From: Sphingobacteruim zhuxiongii
Lineage (GTDB): Bacteria > Bacteroidota > Bacteroidia > Sphingobacteriales > Sphingobacteriaceae
DNA: 64,000 nucleotides
NCBI RefSeq assembly: GCF_009557615.1
Contig: NZ_CP045652.1
Coordinates: 310,001 to 374,000 of the forward strand
Direction: 5' to 3'
Shown here: positions 1 through 9,376 of the stretch, piece after piece
Numbering within the stretch: the stretch's first letter is position 1
Layout: each line of letters starts with the position of its first letter
Position numbers and translations under genes: made by a program
The notes under the pieces: generated by a model
Seen by the model: only the letters and a program-made list of their open reading frames with translations
The model's database searches: none
What the model was told of the DNA's origin: nothing

Positions 1-1
1 G

Positions 2-271
2 CTACAGCGGCAAGATAGCCTAGATCAAAATTATGAGGTCATGGATCCTCAGAATCCAGAACAACTAACAATCTCTAAAGAATTTGTTGCGAATATTGAA
101 CATGCGATAGAACTACTACCTCCAAAATGTAAAACGGTCTTTTTGTTAGTGCGGGAGCAACAACTTTCGTATGCAGAAGCAGCCGATCTTCTTGGGATTT
201 CTATCAACACGGTTAATAGACATGTGCAGCTTGCTTTGAGCAAACTGTATGAATTGATTAATAAAAAATAA
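2..271 (+). CDS. ECF-type RNA polymerase sigma factor, C-terminal part (5' end outside window)
   Basis: The frame is open to the first bases of the window, so the start lies upstream; the ATG at 41 is internal. The visible 89 residues hold sigma region 4: a helical stretch with ELLPPKCKTVFLL followed by a helix-turn-helix (LSYAEAADLLGISINTVNRHV) that in this family contacts the -35 region of target promoters. The gene is followed after 95 bp by a FecR gene and then SusC/SusD, the standard order for a trans-envelope signalling uptake locus. Inference: it transcribes this locus when the outer-membrane receptor senses its ligand. The substrate cannot be read from this fragment. Confidence 0.9.
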   Translation, partial: LQRQDSLDQNYEVMDPQNPEQLTISKEFVANIEHAIELLPPKCKTVFLLVREQQLSYAEAADLLGISINTVNRHVQLALSKLYELINKK

Positions 272-366
272 AATTAATATACTGACAGTCAGCTAGATGA
301 AAAATAATTTCATTTTTGATTGGCGATTTTTGAGTATATCGTTGTCTTCTCTTTAAAACCTGCTTT

Positions 367-1398
367 ATGCACCATTCGGAAAAGGATCATTTTTTTACAT
401 TGCTAGATAACAAGCTTCAAGGAACTTTGTCGGCTGACGAGCTGAAAGAGTTAGAGGCTTTAGTCGCTTCCAATCAGGATTACAAGCAATTCTACTCCAT
501 GGTATTTTCTTCATCACAGGTAGACATTACGAATGTGGATCTTGCTTTCGATCGGCAAATAGAAAAAATTGAAGCTTTACAGAAACCTCAAATTCGTTCT
601 ATTTGGCCTAAATATTTGCGAATTGCCGCAAGCATTTTGTTGCTGGGCTTGCTAGGCTATTTTGCGTTGTATTTTACTAATTCTAATTCGGAGCAAGTGT
701 ATATGACGATGAATGGAGAAAGGGAGTTCTTTAAATTGGAAGATGGTACTGAGGTTTGGTTGAATGGCGGTAGTAAATTACGTATTTCATCGGAGTTTGG
801 GGAGCAGGATCGTCGTGTTGAATTGGAAGGTGAGGGATATTTTCACGTGGCGAAAGATGCCAAAAAACCTTTTTTCGTTAATGCAAAGAATACGCAAATT
901 CGAGTGTTGGGAACAACCTTCAATGTACGTGCTTACGCTGAGGAAGACAAAACCGAAACTATCCTTATCGAAGGAAAAGTGGAATTAAAGGCAGGAGAAA
1001 AACATCAGCCCTATACCATGTCGCCCGGAGAAAAAGTTGCTGTAGTTTCAAGTTCTGATGCGCAAGCGGCATTATCTGCAGATGATGGTCGTGTAACGCA
1101 ACTTGGGGATGTCGCATTAGTAGTCTCGAGTAAGGATCTTGGTAATCTTACAAATTCCAAAGAGATCCAATGGCGTTCAAATAAGCTGGTTTTTGATAAT
1201 GAGTCGATGTCTATTGTGTTTTCAAAGTTGGAGAAATGGTACAATGTGAAGATTGAGACGACAGTAGGTGACATCAATAAAAGCCGCTTTTCCGGTTATT
1301 TCAATGATGTTCCTATTGACGAAGTGTTGAAAACATTGAAAGAGACAGGTAATATCAAATCTTTTAAACGTGTAGGAAATAGCTATACGGTAGAGTAA
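367..1398 (+). CDS. FecR family anti-sigma factor
   Basis: This 343-residue protein has a cytoplasmic N-terminal part, one membrane segment at about residues 82-103, and a periplasmic FecR domain from about 115 to 215 with the typical GEREFFKLEDGTEVWLNGGS and EGEGYFHVAKD stretches. A C-terminal domain of about 70 residues (DUF4974-like, RSNKLVFDNESMSIVFSKLEKW) follows, as is usual in Bacteroidota. Proteins of this family hold the partner ECF sigma factor and release it on contact with the SusC signalling domain. It lies between the sigma gene and SusC, which supports that pairing. The start is the ATG at 367; no better upstream start is visible. Confidence 0.93.
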   Translation: MHHSEKDHFFTLLDNKLQGTLSADELKELEALVASNQDYKQFYSMVFSSSQVDITNVDLAFDRQIEKIEALQKPQIRSIWPKYLRIAASILLLGLLGYFALYFTNSNSEQVYMTMNGEREFFKLEDGTEVWLNGGSKLRISSEFGEQDRRVELEGEGYFHVAKDAKKPFFVNAKNTQIRVLGTTFNVRAYAEEDKTETILIEGKVELKAGEKHQPYTMSPGEKVAVVSSSDAQAALSADDGRVTQLGDVALVVSSKDLGNLTNSKEIQWRSNKLVFDNESMSIVFSKLEKWYNVKIETTVGDINKSRFSGYFNDVPIDEVLKTLKETGNIKSFKRVGNSYTVE

Positions 1399-1505
1399 AC
1401 TAAACAATATAAATTTTTTGTTTTTCAAAGACATTACCCACTGATTTGGGTGAGGTGGAACTGTATTGCCTTTGATTTTATTAACCAGAAAATACACTAA
1501 CTAAT

Positions 1506-4500
1506 ATGAAAATTAAATTACTGATGTATTTAGCGTTCTCGTTTTCCTTATTATCCATAGGAAATACGACGCTTGCACAGCGAACAAATACTTTTACGCT
1601 ACAACGATCTGTTCCATTGAAGAGCAGTTTAAAGGAGCTGGAAAAAAAATTTAATGTGCATTTTAATTTTAATGATCAACTTATTGAGCGGTATCAATCA
1701 GGTCCATTGCATGTGGAAAATGGAACTGTTGAAGATTGCTTAAGAAGTTTATTACAGAAAACAAACTTGTCCTTTCGTAAACTCGATGCCAATACTTACT
1801 CAATTTTTGAAGATAAAACTAAGCAATCTAAATTCGTCGTTCGCGGTCTAGTTTTGGACGCTTCGGGAGCACCTTTACGTAATGCAAGTGTGAAGGAACT
1901 TGGAGGAGCTGCAGCGACAGAGTCTGATAATCAGGGACAATTTGAAATAGAGGTTTCTGATTCTAAAAGCAAGATTCGAGTGAGTCATGTGAGCTTTCAA
2001 GCCATTGAAACTAAGTTGGATACCGCAAGAGCAAAGGCCTCCGCTAATGGGATTGAACGCTTAACAATTATCTTAAATACCAAAGATCAGTTGATCGACT
2101 CGGTTACTGTTGTGGTGAATTCGGGATATCAAAAATTATCGAAAGAACGCAGTACGGGTTCCTTTTCGGTTGTGAAAGGAAGTCAATTGGCCGAGAAGAG
2201 CGGGAGTATGAACGTACTAGATCGTTTAGAAGGCTTGACACCTGGCTTGGCGGTGAATTACGGTGAAGGGAATGACAAGATGTTAATGCGTGGGGTTTCC
2301 TCTGTGAATTTGAGCAGGAAACCACTTGTCGTATTAGATGGGGTTCCGATGGCTGAGTACAATGACATTGAGTCTTTGGTGAACCCTCAGGATGTTCAAG
2401 ATGTGACCATGTTGCGTGATGCGACTGCAGCATCTATTTGGGGAGCGCAGGCTGCAAATGGCGTTATCGTGATTACGACGAAGAGCGGTAATTTTAATAG
2501 TGAAGGGGTGAAAATTAACTACGACGGCTTTGTGTCGCTACGGGGAACACCTTCATATGATTACATGAACAGAATGTCTTCGTCGGAATTTATTGACGCG
2601 GCAAAGGGAATAATGCTGGATCCAGCTTATGTTAACGCTTTTCCGCTTTCTACAGTCAATAGTTCAGGGTATCCAAAGATTTATCCTCATGAGCAGTTGT
2701 TTTACGATTTGAATGCTGGTTTAATCAATGACGCTAGTGCCAATCGTGGATGGGACTCCCTTTCGGTATTGAATAATCGCGCTCAAATCGAAAAGTATTT
2801 CTATTCGCCCTCGTTACTTACTTCACACAACATGAATTTCTCTGGAGGGGGCAAAGTGAATCGATTTTATTCTTCAGTAAGCTATAACCGTAATAACAAA
2901 TATGATAAATCTTCCAAAGATCGCTTTACTGTTTCATTAAAGGAAGAGTGGAATCTGTCACCTCGCCTTAATATAGATCTTACGGCGAATATGGCTTATG
3001 AAAACTACAATACAAATCAAATGAGCTATCCTATGGGCTTGGATGACTATACGCCATATGCGATGTTTGCAGATGCTTCGGGAAATGCACTAGATCAATC
3101 TTATCTCTACCTGACAGAGACAGCAAGGCAGGCGGCCATTTCTAAAAGTAAACTCCCGCTTTCTTATGTTCCGTTGAACGAAGAGGGAAATTTACTTAAT
3201 AATAATAAGAATTTTGTAGGTCGTGTAAATGCGGGGTTCCGATTGGGACTTATTGATGGTTTAAATTGGTCAAGTAGAGCACAGTTTCAAAAGGGATTTG
3301 ATAAGGGATATTCATTTGCCAATGATAATGTGTATCGTACGCAATTGGAGAAGATTCAGTTTACCGCGAATCCAACTGTAGCAGGCGGAAACCCAACCTA
3401 TTATTTACCTATTAAAGGAGGAGAGTATAGTACGCAAGATAATAGGAATACTTCATGGACATTTAGAACGCAACTTGACTACGAGAAAAAAATAAATGAG
3501 CTGCATCAATTGACTTTATTGGCGGGTTTTGAAAGTAGAAATACCATTTACGATATTCAAAGAACCTATACGAAAGGCTACGATTTTCAAACGCAAAAAT
3601 ACTCATCTTTTGATCAGAAATTTTTAGAATCGACAGGTGTTTCCAATCCTGTTCTATCTAGTAGTTCGAGAGGTGTAGGGAATAGTATATTAGCCTATAT
3701 ACCGTTGCAAAACGCCGAAAGTGAACTACGATTCGTGTCTTTTTATGGTAACGCCGCATATAGTTATGATAACCGTTATAACTTTAATGGTAGCTTGAGA
3801 TATGATCAGTCCAATTTATTTGGAAAGAATAGTAGCAGCCAAAATAAACCTATATGGAGTACTGGCTTAAGCTGGAATATTCATAATGAATCCTTTTTCA
3901 CTGCAGCCGATCAGACTAAATTAACGTTGCGTGTTACCTACGGTATTGCAGGTAATTCACCCAAACCAGGATTGGGTGGACCTTATGATATACTCTATGC
4001 GGTAAACGACCAACGCTTTGAGGGCTTAGGTACAGGTTATATAATCATTAGCCCGGCAAATAATCAATTAGTGTGGGAAAAAACCAATACATTCAATGCA
4101 GGAATTGACTTTGCATTTCTCCAAAACCGTATTTCAGGATCTTTAGACTTTTATGATAGACAAACCTCTAATTTATTAGGAGAGCGCCCTGTTGACCCTA
4201 CGACCGGCTGGAGTTCTTCTTTTGGAAATTTAGGCGATCTCTATAACCGAGGGTTTGAATTAGGGATCAATACAAGAAATATAAGTAAAGAAGACTTTCA
4301 ATGGTCAACGAACTTCAATATAGCCTACAACAAAAGTAAGATAACTAAATTGAAGAATTATGTAAGTCCAAATGCTTTAAACACTGTTTCAAAGCCATTT
4401 GTTGAGGGCTACTCGGCCTTTAGTTTATTGGCATTTCAATATGCTGGATTAGACCAGAATGGTAATCCGCAAGTCGTAAAAGAAAACGGTGAAAAGATAA

Positions 4501-5060
4501 GCTTTACTAGGGACTTAGAGCTTCAAGATGTAAATTATGAGGGGACCACACAACCCCTAGTCTACGGTGGTATGACGAACACTTTTAATTATAAGAATGT
4601 TGGATTGTCATTTCTCCTAGTGTATAATTTCGGTCATGTGATGCGTCAGGAGCTAAATAATGTCTTCTCTGGTCGGATACAGCAAAACTTGAGTCGGGAA
4701 TTTGATAAGCGGTGGAAGCAGGCCGGAGATGAGGCGATAACGAATATTCCTAAATATATTCCTAGTGACTCGCAAAGCGAAAATGATAGAGCGATTACGT
4801 TTTACAATTATGCAGATGCGAATGTGCAATCAGCATCCTATTTGAGATTGAGGGATGTAACGCTTTCTTATGTCTTACCAAAAGATTTAATCAGACGTTT
4901 GACACTAGAGCGTGTTCGCATCTATGCACAAGCGAATAATATCTTATTATGGACTAAGAACAAAGATAATATAGATCCTGAATATTATAATCTTGCATCT
5001 GGATATCGTGTTCCAAAAATGCCAGCTTTCTATACGTTTGGACTCAATCTTAACTTTTAA
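1506..5060 (+). CDS. SusC/RagA-family TonB-dependent outer-membrane receptor with STN signalling domain
   Basis: This 1,184-residue protein has a signal peptide (about residues 1-25, ending TTLAQ), an STN secretin/TonB short N-terminal domain (about 40-115) that contacts FecR, a carboxypeptidase-regulatory-like beta-sandwich (about 122-200), a plug domain (about 205-340, with RLEGLTPGLAVNYG and a VVLDGVP stretch) and a long beta-barrel ending in the terminal aromatic residue (LNLNF). The family imports ligands across the outer membrane using TonB energy. It is followed after 18 bp by its SusD partner. Presence of the STN domain fits the upstream sigma/FecR pair. The substrate is unknown; no glycoside hydrolase is linked to it. 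Confidence 0.95.
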   Translation: MKIKLLMYLAFSFSLLSIGNTTLAQRTNTFTLQRSVPLKSSLKELEKKFNVHFNFNDQLIERYQSGPLHVENGTVEDCLRSLLQKTNLSFRKLDANTYSIFEDKTKQSKFVVRGLVLDASGAPLRNASVKELGGAAATESDNQGQFEIEVSDSKSKIRVSHVSFQAIETKLDTARAKASANGIERLTIILNTKDQLIDSVTVVVNSGYQKLSKERSTGSFSVVKGSQLAEKSGSMNVLDRLEGLTPGLAVNYGEGNDKMLMRGVSSVNLSRKPLVVLDGVPMAEYNDIESLVNPQDVQDVTMLRDATAASIWGAQAANGVIVITTKSGNFNSEGVKINYDGFVSLRGTPSYDYMNRMSSSEFIDAAKGIMLDPAYVNAFPLSTVNSSGYPKIYPHEQLFYDLNAGLINDASANRGWDSLSVLNNRAQIEKYFYSPSLLTSHNMNFSGGGKVNRFYSSVSYNRNNKYDKSSKDRFTVSLKEEWNLSPRLNIDLTANMAYENYNTNQMSYPMGLDDYTPYAMFADASGNALDQSYLYLTETARQAAISKSKLPLSYVPLNEEGNLLNNNKNFVGRVNAGFRLGLIDGLNWSSRAQFQKGFDKGYSFANDNVYRTQLEKIQFTANPTVAGGNPTYYLPIKGGEYSTQDNRNTSWTFRTQLDYEKKINELHQLTLLAGFESRNTIYDIQRTYTKGYDFQTQKYSSFDQKFLESTGVSNPVLSSSSRGVGNSILAYIPLQNAESELRFVSFYGNAAYSYDNRYNFNGSLRYDQSNLFGKNSSSQNKPIWSTGLSWNIHNESFFTAADQTKLTLRVTYGIAGNSPKPGLGGPYDILYAVNDQRFEGLGTGYIIISPANNQLVWEKTNTFNAGIDFAFLQNRISGSLDFYDRQTSNLLGERPVDPTTGWSSSFGNLGDLYNRGFELGINTRNISKEDFQWSTNFNIAYNKSKITKLKNYVSPNALNTVSKPFVEGYSAFSLLAFQYAGLDQNGNPQVVKENGEKISFTRDLELQDVNYEGTTQPLVYGGMTNTFNYKNVGLSFLLVYNFGHVMRQELNNVFSGRIQQNLSREFDKRWKQAGDEAITNIPKYIPSDSQSENDRAITFYNYADANVQSASYLRLRDVTLSYVLPKDLIRRLTLERVRIYAQANNILLWTKNKDNIDPEYYNLASGYRVPKMPAFYTFGLNLNF

Positions 5061-5078
5061 ACCTTCCATGTAAATCTT

Positions 5079-6548
5079 ATGAAAAAATTAAATATACTTT
5101 TCATTGCTGTGCTGACTCTTGTTACGGGGTGTAAGAAGTTTCTAGACGTTGAACCCAAAGGAAAAGCGATTCCAACTCATTTCGATCATTATAATGGATT
5201 GTTGAATAATCCTTATTTAGGAGGGTTTCAACACTTGAAATTCACGTCCACTTCGAATGCAGAGACAGGAGAGATCGGTTACTCTTTCAGTATTCTTGGC
5301 GATGTCTCGGCACCCTTTTATATGTCAGATGATTTGCAAGCAAATCCTAGCTCCTTTAACAACTTTACTTTGGTGGAACAGAAATACTACCGATGGGATG
5401 ATGAGTTATACCTCCCGGAAGATAACTCACCTGATTGGGGAGGTTTATATAGCTTAAACTATGCCTACAACTTAGTTATTGCAGGGACTATGAATAGCGA
5501 AGGCGGTACTGCTCAACAGAAAGAAGCGGTAGTCGCCGAGGCGAGGGCAGTACGTGCATACTTACACTTTTGGGTGGCGCAAATGTTTGCTGTTCCTTAT
5601 AACGAAGCAACTGCAGCTAATGATCTTGGTATCCCAATGGTGGTAACCCCTTCTACCGAAGAGAAAAATTTCACGAGACCTAGCAATAAGGTGTTGTATG
5701 ATTTCATTATTGCTGAATTGCAGGCTGCCATTCCTAAACTTAGCGAGACTACTATCAATAGGAATCGCTTATCGAGACTTGGCGCTCAATATATGTTGGG
5801 ACAGGTTTATTTTCAAATGAAGAAATATGATTTGGCGCTAAAAGAGTTTACAACTACTCAGGCATTGCTTTCAAAGAGCCAGGTGCCGATGAATCTCTAT
5901 GATTATAATACAAAAGTTGCAAGCTGGTATGTTCCATTTATGTCCTATATGGGGCTGGTAAATCATCCGCACCCTTCTGTTAGCGAAGAAAACATATATG
6001 TGAAGCAAACAGCAGTTCCTCTTATGAGTGCGATGAGTACAAAGATGATTCTCACGCCAGCGGTATACAGTTTATTTGGCGATAAGGATGAGCGCAAGAA
6101 GATATACGCAAGTCGTGGTATATTTTCGTCAGAACAGCTTCCTGGTGTTCAGCGTGCGGGTCCAGGTACTGTAAATATGGCGCCTTCGATCCCTAATCTT
6201 TTGCTGATGAAAGCGGAGTGTGAAGCTCGTTCTGGAAATCTGACTGCAGCACAATCGGATTTGTTCCAGTTGAGAAAGAATAGAATGCCTGAAAGCGATG
6301 CGAAGCAAACTTTTACTGAAAAAGAACCATTGGTAAAAGCAATTCTTGATGAACGTCTTCGAGAGTTCGCCGCGACAGGACTACGTTGGTTGGATATGAG
6401 ACGACTATATGATGATCAGACGTATAATAATGTCAACACGAAGCGCGTGCTTGATGGAAAAACGTATACGCTAAGAAAAGAGCGACTGACCTTACGTATT
6501 CCGGCTAATATCTTAGGATACAACCCTAATATGCAGAATAACCTTTAA
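5079..6548 (+). CDS. SusD/RagB-family surface lipoprotein
   Basis: This 489-residue protein begins with a lipoprotein signal (lipobox LVTGC, acylated Cys at residue 18). The C-terminal SusD signature ILDERLREFAATGLRWLDMRR is present near residue 430, and TPR-like helices fill the middle. SusD proteins sit as a lid on the SusC barrel at the cell surface and bind the ligand. It follows SusC by 18 bp and precedes two TlpA-like genes with almost no spacing, so all are probably one operon. It is somewhat short for a glycan-binding SusD, which leaves a non-glycan ligand possible. Confidence 0.94.
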   Translation: MKKLNILFIAVLTLVTGCKKFLDVEPKGKAIPTHFDHYNGLLNNPYLGGFQHLKFTSTSNAETGEIGYSFSILGDVSAPFYMSDDLQANPSSFNNFTLVEQKYYRWDDELYLPEDNSPDWGGLYSLNYAYNLVIAGTMNSEGGTAQQKEAVVAEARAVRAYLHFWVAQMFAVPYNEATAANDLGIPMVVTPSTEEKNFTRPSNKVLYDFIIAELQAAIPKLSETTINRNRLSRLGAQYMLGQVYFQMKKYDLALKEFTTTQALLSKSQVPMNLYDYNTKVASWYVPFMSYMGLVNHPHPSVSEENIYVKQTAVPLMSAMSTKMILTPAVYSLFGDKDERKKIYASRGIFSSEQLPGVQRAGPGTVNMAPSIPNLLLMKAECEARSGNLTAAQSDLFQLRKNRMPESDAKQTFTEKEPLVKAILDERLREFAATGLRWLDMRRLYDDQTYNNVNTKRVLDGKTYTLRKERLTLRIPANILGYNPNMQNNL

Positions 6549-6552
6549 TAAT

Positions 6553-7740
6553 ATGCTGATGAAAAAATATTTGAAATCAATAATAATGGGTGTTGCAGGG
6601 CTGTTTGCGCTGACAGGATCTCATGCACAGACACAAAAAGACTGTGTACAACTAGAGCTTCGTGGAAATAAAGGTTCTAAAACGATTGTGATGTTAATGT
6701 ACTCAGACAATAGCGATTCAAAATCTGCGAGGTTAATGCCAGATGTAGAAGGTCGCTATTTGTTCAACCTGCCCAATACTCCTTTTCAAACAGTAAATGT
6801 AATGTTGATGAACGAGCAGAGTATGTTGGTAACAGAGTCCGGCTTTACACCAAAGCCTCGTCCAACGTTTCTGATCGAGGCAGGTAAAGAAAACATCATC
6901 GAGCTAAATGAGGTCGATCAACTAAATTCGAGATTATTGAAGGGCGGGGAAGAGTCAAAGCTCTATGAAGAAATTGCAAAACAAGAAAGAAAATACGCCC
7001 AACAAAGTTGGGAAGTTATACTGAAAAAAGATTCTTTGAGCAAGTTAAACAAGTCTGCTGACGACTTGAAGAAAGGATTATCGAAAACAGGGGAGCAATT
7101 ATCCGATAACATGAAATCGTTCGTCGCAACACATAAGAATAGCGTCGCGGCATTAGAAGTTTTCTCTTCCTATTATACCGGATTAACCATTGAAGAAGCG
7201 ACATCTGAATTTGATGGCTTTAGCAAAAAGGTTAAAGGTTCAGAGCTTGGGAAAGTCTTGGCGCAGAAATTACTTGCAGGGAAAAGTACGAATTCAGGAG
7301 AACAGATTCCGAACTTTCAGGTCATTACAAAAGATGGTAAATCTTTCAATTCGAAGAACTTGGAAGGCAAATATTGGTTGATTGATTTTTGGGGTAGTTG
7401 GTGCGCGCCTTGTCGAGCAAGTCACCCAGAATTAAAAGCGCTATACGAACAATATAAAGATGAGAATTTTGATATTCTTGGAGTTGCTTTTGAGTCAGGG
7501 CCTTTAGATAATCAATTGAAACAGTGGGGTAAAGCAATTGATGAGGACGGTATACAATGGCATCATGTATTGAATAATAAAGAGAATGAATTAGTAAAGA
7601 AATTTGGTGTTACTTCTTTCCCTACAAAATTGTTGGTTGATCCTTCCGGGAAGATTATATATCGTAGTACGGGTGGACACGGGGAGGATTTGGCGAATAA
7701 ACTAGTAGAGGTTTTTAGTAAAAAAGAAAAAGTACAATGA
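6553..7740 (+). CDS. TlpA-like thiol:disulfide oxidoreductase with N-terminal DUF4369-like domain
   Basis: The 395-residue product has a signal peptide ending near SHAQ (about residue 26), an N-terminal beta-rich domain resembling DUF4369 (about 28-130), a helical linker, and a C-terminal TlpA thioredoxin domain with the active site CAPC at residues 284-287 followed by the cis-Pro loop TSFPTK. Members act outside the cytoplasm as reductases or peroxiredoxin-like enzymes. The gene starts 4 bp after SusD, and its stop overlaps the next start in ATGA, showing translational coupling. Two in-frame ATGs (6553 and 6559) are both compatible with the signal peptide. The redox partner is unknown. Confidence 0.9.
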   Translation: MLMKKYLKSIIMGVAGLFALTGSHAQTQKDCVQLELRGNKGSKTIVMLMYSDNSDSKSARLMPDVEGRYLFNLPNTPFQTVNVMLMNEQSMLVTESGFTPKPRPTFLIEAGKENIIELNEVDQLNSRLLKGGEESKLYEEIAKQERKYAQQSWEVILKKDSLSKLNKSADDLKKGLSKTGEQLSDNMKSFVATHKNSVAALEVFSSYYTGLTIEEATSEFDGFSKKVKGSELGKVLAQKLLAGKSTNSGEQIPNFQVITKDGKSFNSKNLEGKYWLIDFWGSWCAPCRASHPELKALYEQYKDENFDILGVAFESGPLDNQLKQWGKAIDEDGIQWHHVLNNKENELVKKFGVTSFPTKLLVDPSGKIIYRSTGGHGEDLANKLVEVFSKKEKVQ

Positions 7741-9248
7741 AAAAAGTGAGCTTATACACGGCGTATACATTGTTTCTGCTGTTGTTCTGTATGCAGGTTG
7801 CTGATTCGCAAACGATCAGCATGTCGAATACAGCATCTAATAAGCCTCAGAGTTTAAGAGATGAACTGAATATACTCATTAATCAAAATACGAACGAGGC
7901 AAAAGAACAGCTAAATGCAAAAGTCGCCATATTAGCCAAATCAAATAAAGAAGATGAGCTCATGTTGGCTCGAGGTGTCTACAAGACGATTGAAGATGAA
8001 GTAAAGCTGAAAGCAATTGAAGCGCAAATATTGAAGAAGTTTCCGAAAGGTCAACTTGCTCGAGATTATGCATTCGAGGATAAGATAGGTAGTTCAATTG
8101 ATCAACTTAACGCTAAAGAGCTTGATAAACGGTTCAAGGCTTGGAAAAAGCAGTTCCCAAAGGAAAGCTTTGAAATAGCACAACAGGGACGCCAAGACTT
8201 TCTAGCCATGCTTTTAGTAAAGCGATTTGCGAAGCTTGGCGAAAAGGATTATCTAGATACTTACTTAGATGAAATGGCAGATTTGAATTGGAAGACTGTC
8301 GCTTACTTCGACGCTGGAAAGCAAATGTTTGATGGGAATGATTTCCAAGCCGCAAATGCGTATTTAGAAAAGGCACTATCGCTTAGTAAGCAAGCAAAAT
8401 CATCTGACTCAGCAGCATTGCAAAAAGGTTTTGCAGCAATGATGTATAACAATATCGTTAATCTGTTGGCAAAAAATCAATTGCAGTTGGGAAATCCAAA
8501 ACTAGCTGTAGATCTAATTCAGCCTATATTAGAAGAGAATAACTATAAAATGTTCCAAGGTGATTCACTTGTGAATACATTAGCCAATAGCTATTTGAAA
8601 CAAGGTACACCATTTCTAGGCTTCATAGCAATGGATAAGTATTTGCAGGTTAATAGTCTCGATAATGGATCTGTGTTACTCGCAAAACAACTCTATACAG
8701 CAGTCAACAACGGAGAAGATGGCTTCGATTCCTATATCTCTTTCTTGAAAACACGTAAACAAGCTGATTTAAGAGAAGAACTTTCGAAAAAGCTAATCGA
8801 TAAACCTATGGAAGATTTTACGCTAAGGGATATTTCTGGAAAGTCTGTTAGCTTAGCTGATTATAAAGGGAAAGTGCTAGTTATCGACTTTTGGGCAACT
8901 TGGTGTGTACCGTGTATCAAATCTTTTCCTGGTATGCAGGCCACAATCGAGAAGTATAAGGACAATTCAAATGTCGCGTTTCTCTTCGCTAACGTTTGGG
9001 AAAAAGGAGCTGACTTTAAGAATAAAGCAACAAAACTGATGCAGGATAAAGGCTATGATTTTAAGGTTGTGTTTGATGAAAATCAAGAAGGAAATAGCCT
9101 ATTAGTTGAAAGATTGGGGATTAAAAGCATTCCTACCAAAGTGTTTGTTGATGCGCAGGGTAAAATTCGCTTCATTGCTAGTGGTTCCGAAACAGATAAA
9201 GAGTCTGTTGTTGCAGAAGTTTCAAGCATTATTGACTTAATAAAATAG
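7737..9248 (+). CDS. TlpA-like thioredoxin-fold lipoprotein-free periplasmic protein with long helical N-terminal region
   Basis: The 503-residue product has an N-terminal signal sequence (hydrophobic core YTLFLLLFCMQVAD), a helical, repeat-like middle of about 330 residues that may form TPR-type hairpins, and a C-terminal TlpA domain with active site CVPC at residues 390-393 and cis-Pro loop KSIPTK. It overlaps the preceding TlpA gene by 4 bp. The pairing of two different TlpA proteins behind one SusC/SusD pair suggests redox handling of the imported ligand or of the receptor itself; this is inference. The operon ends at a strong terminator 10 bp downstream. Confidence 0.88.
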   Translation: MKKVSLYTAYTLFLLLFCMQVADSQTISMSNTASNKPQSLRDELNILINQNTNEAKEQLNAKVAILAKSNKEDELMLARGVYKTIEDEVKLKAIEAQILKKFPKGQLARDYAFEDKIGSSIDQLNAKELDKRFKAWKKQFPKESFEIAQQGRQDFLAMLLVKRFAKLGEKDYLDTYLDEMADLNWKTVAYFDAGKQMFDGNDFQAANAYLEKALSLSKQAKSSDSAALQKGFAAMMYNNIVNLLAKNQLQLGNPKLAVDLIQPILEENNYKMFQGDSLVNTLANSYLKQGTPFLGFIAMDKYLQVNSLDNGSVLLAKQLYTAVNNGEDGFDSYISFLKTRKQADLREELSKKLIDKPMEDFTLRDISGKSVSLADYKGKVLVIDFWATWCVPCIKSFPGMQATIEKYKDNSNVAFLFANVWEKGADFKNKATKLMQDKGYDFKVVFDENQEGNSLLVERLGIKSIPTKVFVDAQGKIRFIASGSETDKESVVAEVSSIIDLIK

Positions 9249-9257
9249 GGAAAAATC

Positions 9258-9297
9258 AAAAAAGAAAGGATGGGCTTTCGTCCATCCTTTCTTTTTT
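9258..9297 (+). terminator. Rho-independent terminator after the first uptake operon
   Basis: A perfect 16-bp stem (AAAAAAGAAAGGATGG pairing with CCATCCTTTCTTTTTT) encloses an 8-base loop and ends in a T run. It lies just after the second TlpA stop codon and ends the operon. Confidence 0.92.
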
Positions 9298-9362
9298 GTA
9301 ATTCCTGTGTTGCATTTACATTTTTGTTTACGGCAATAGTCTGTCTTTTGTAGAGTTTTCCA

Positions 9363-9370
9363 TAACTTTG
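9363..9370 (+). promoter_or_regulatory. Candidate -7 box for uvrA (TAACTTTG)
   Basis: TAACTTTG matches the Bacteroidota -7 consensus TAnnTTTG and ends 6 bp before the ATG at 9377. No convincing -33 TTTG is seen at the right spacing. If it is used, the transcript would begin at or next to the start codon. It also overlaps the alternative TTG start at 9368, arguing against that start. Confidence 0.45.
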
Positions 9371-9376
9371 ATAGTT

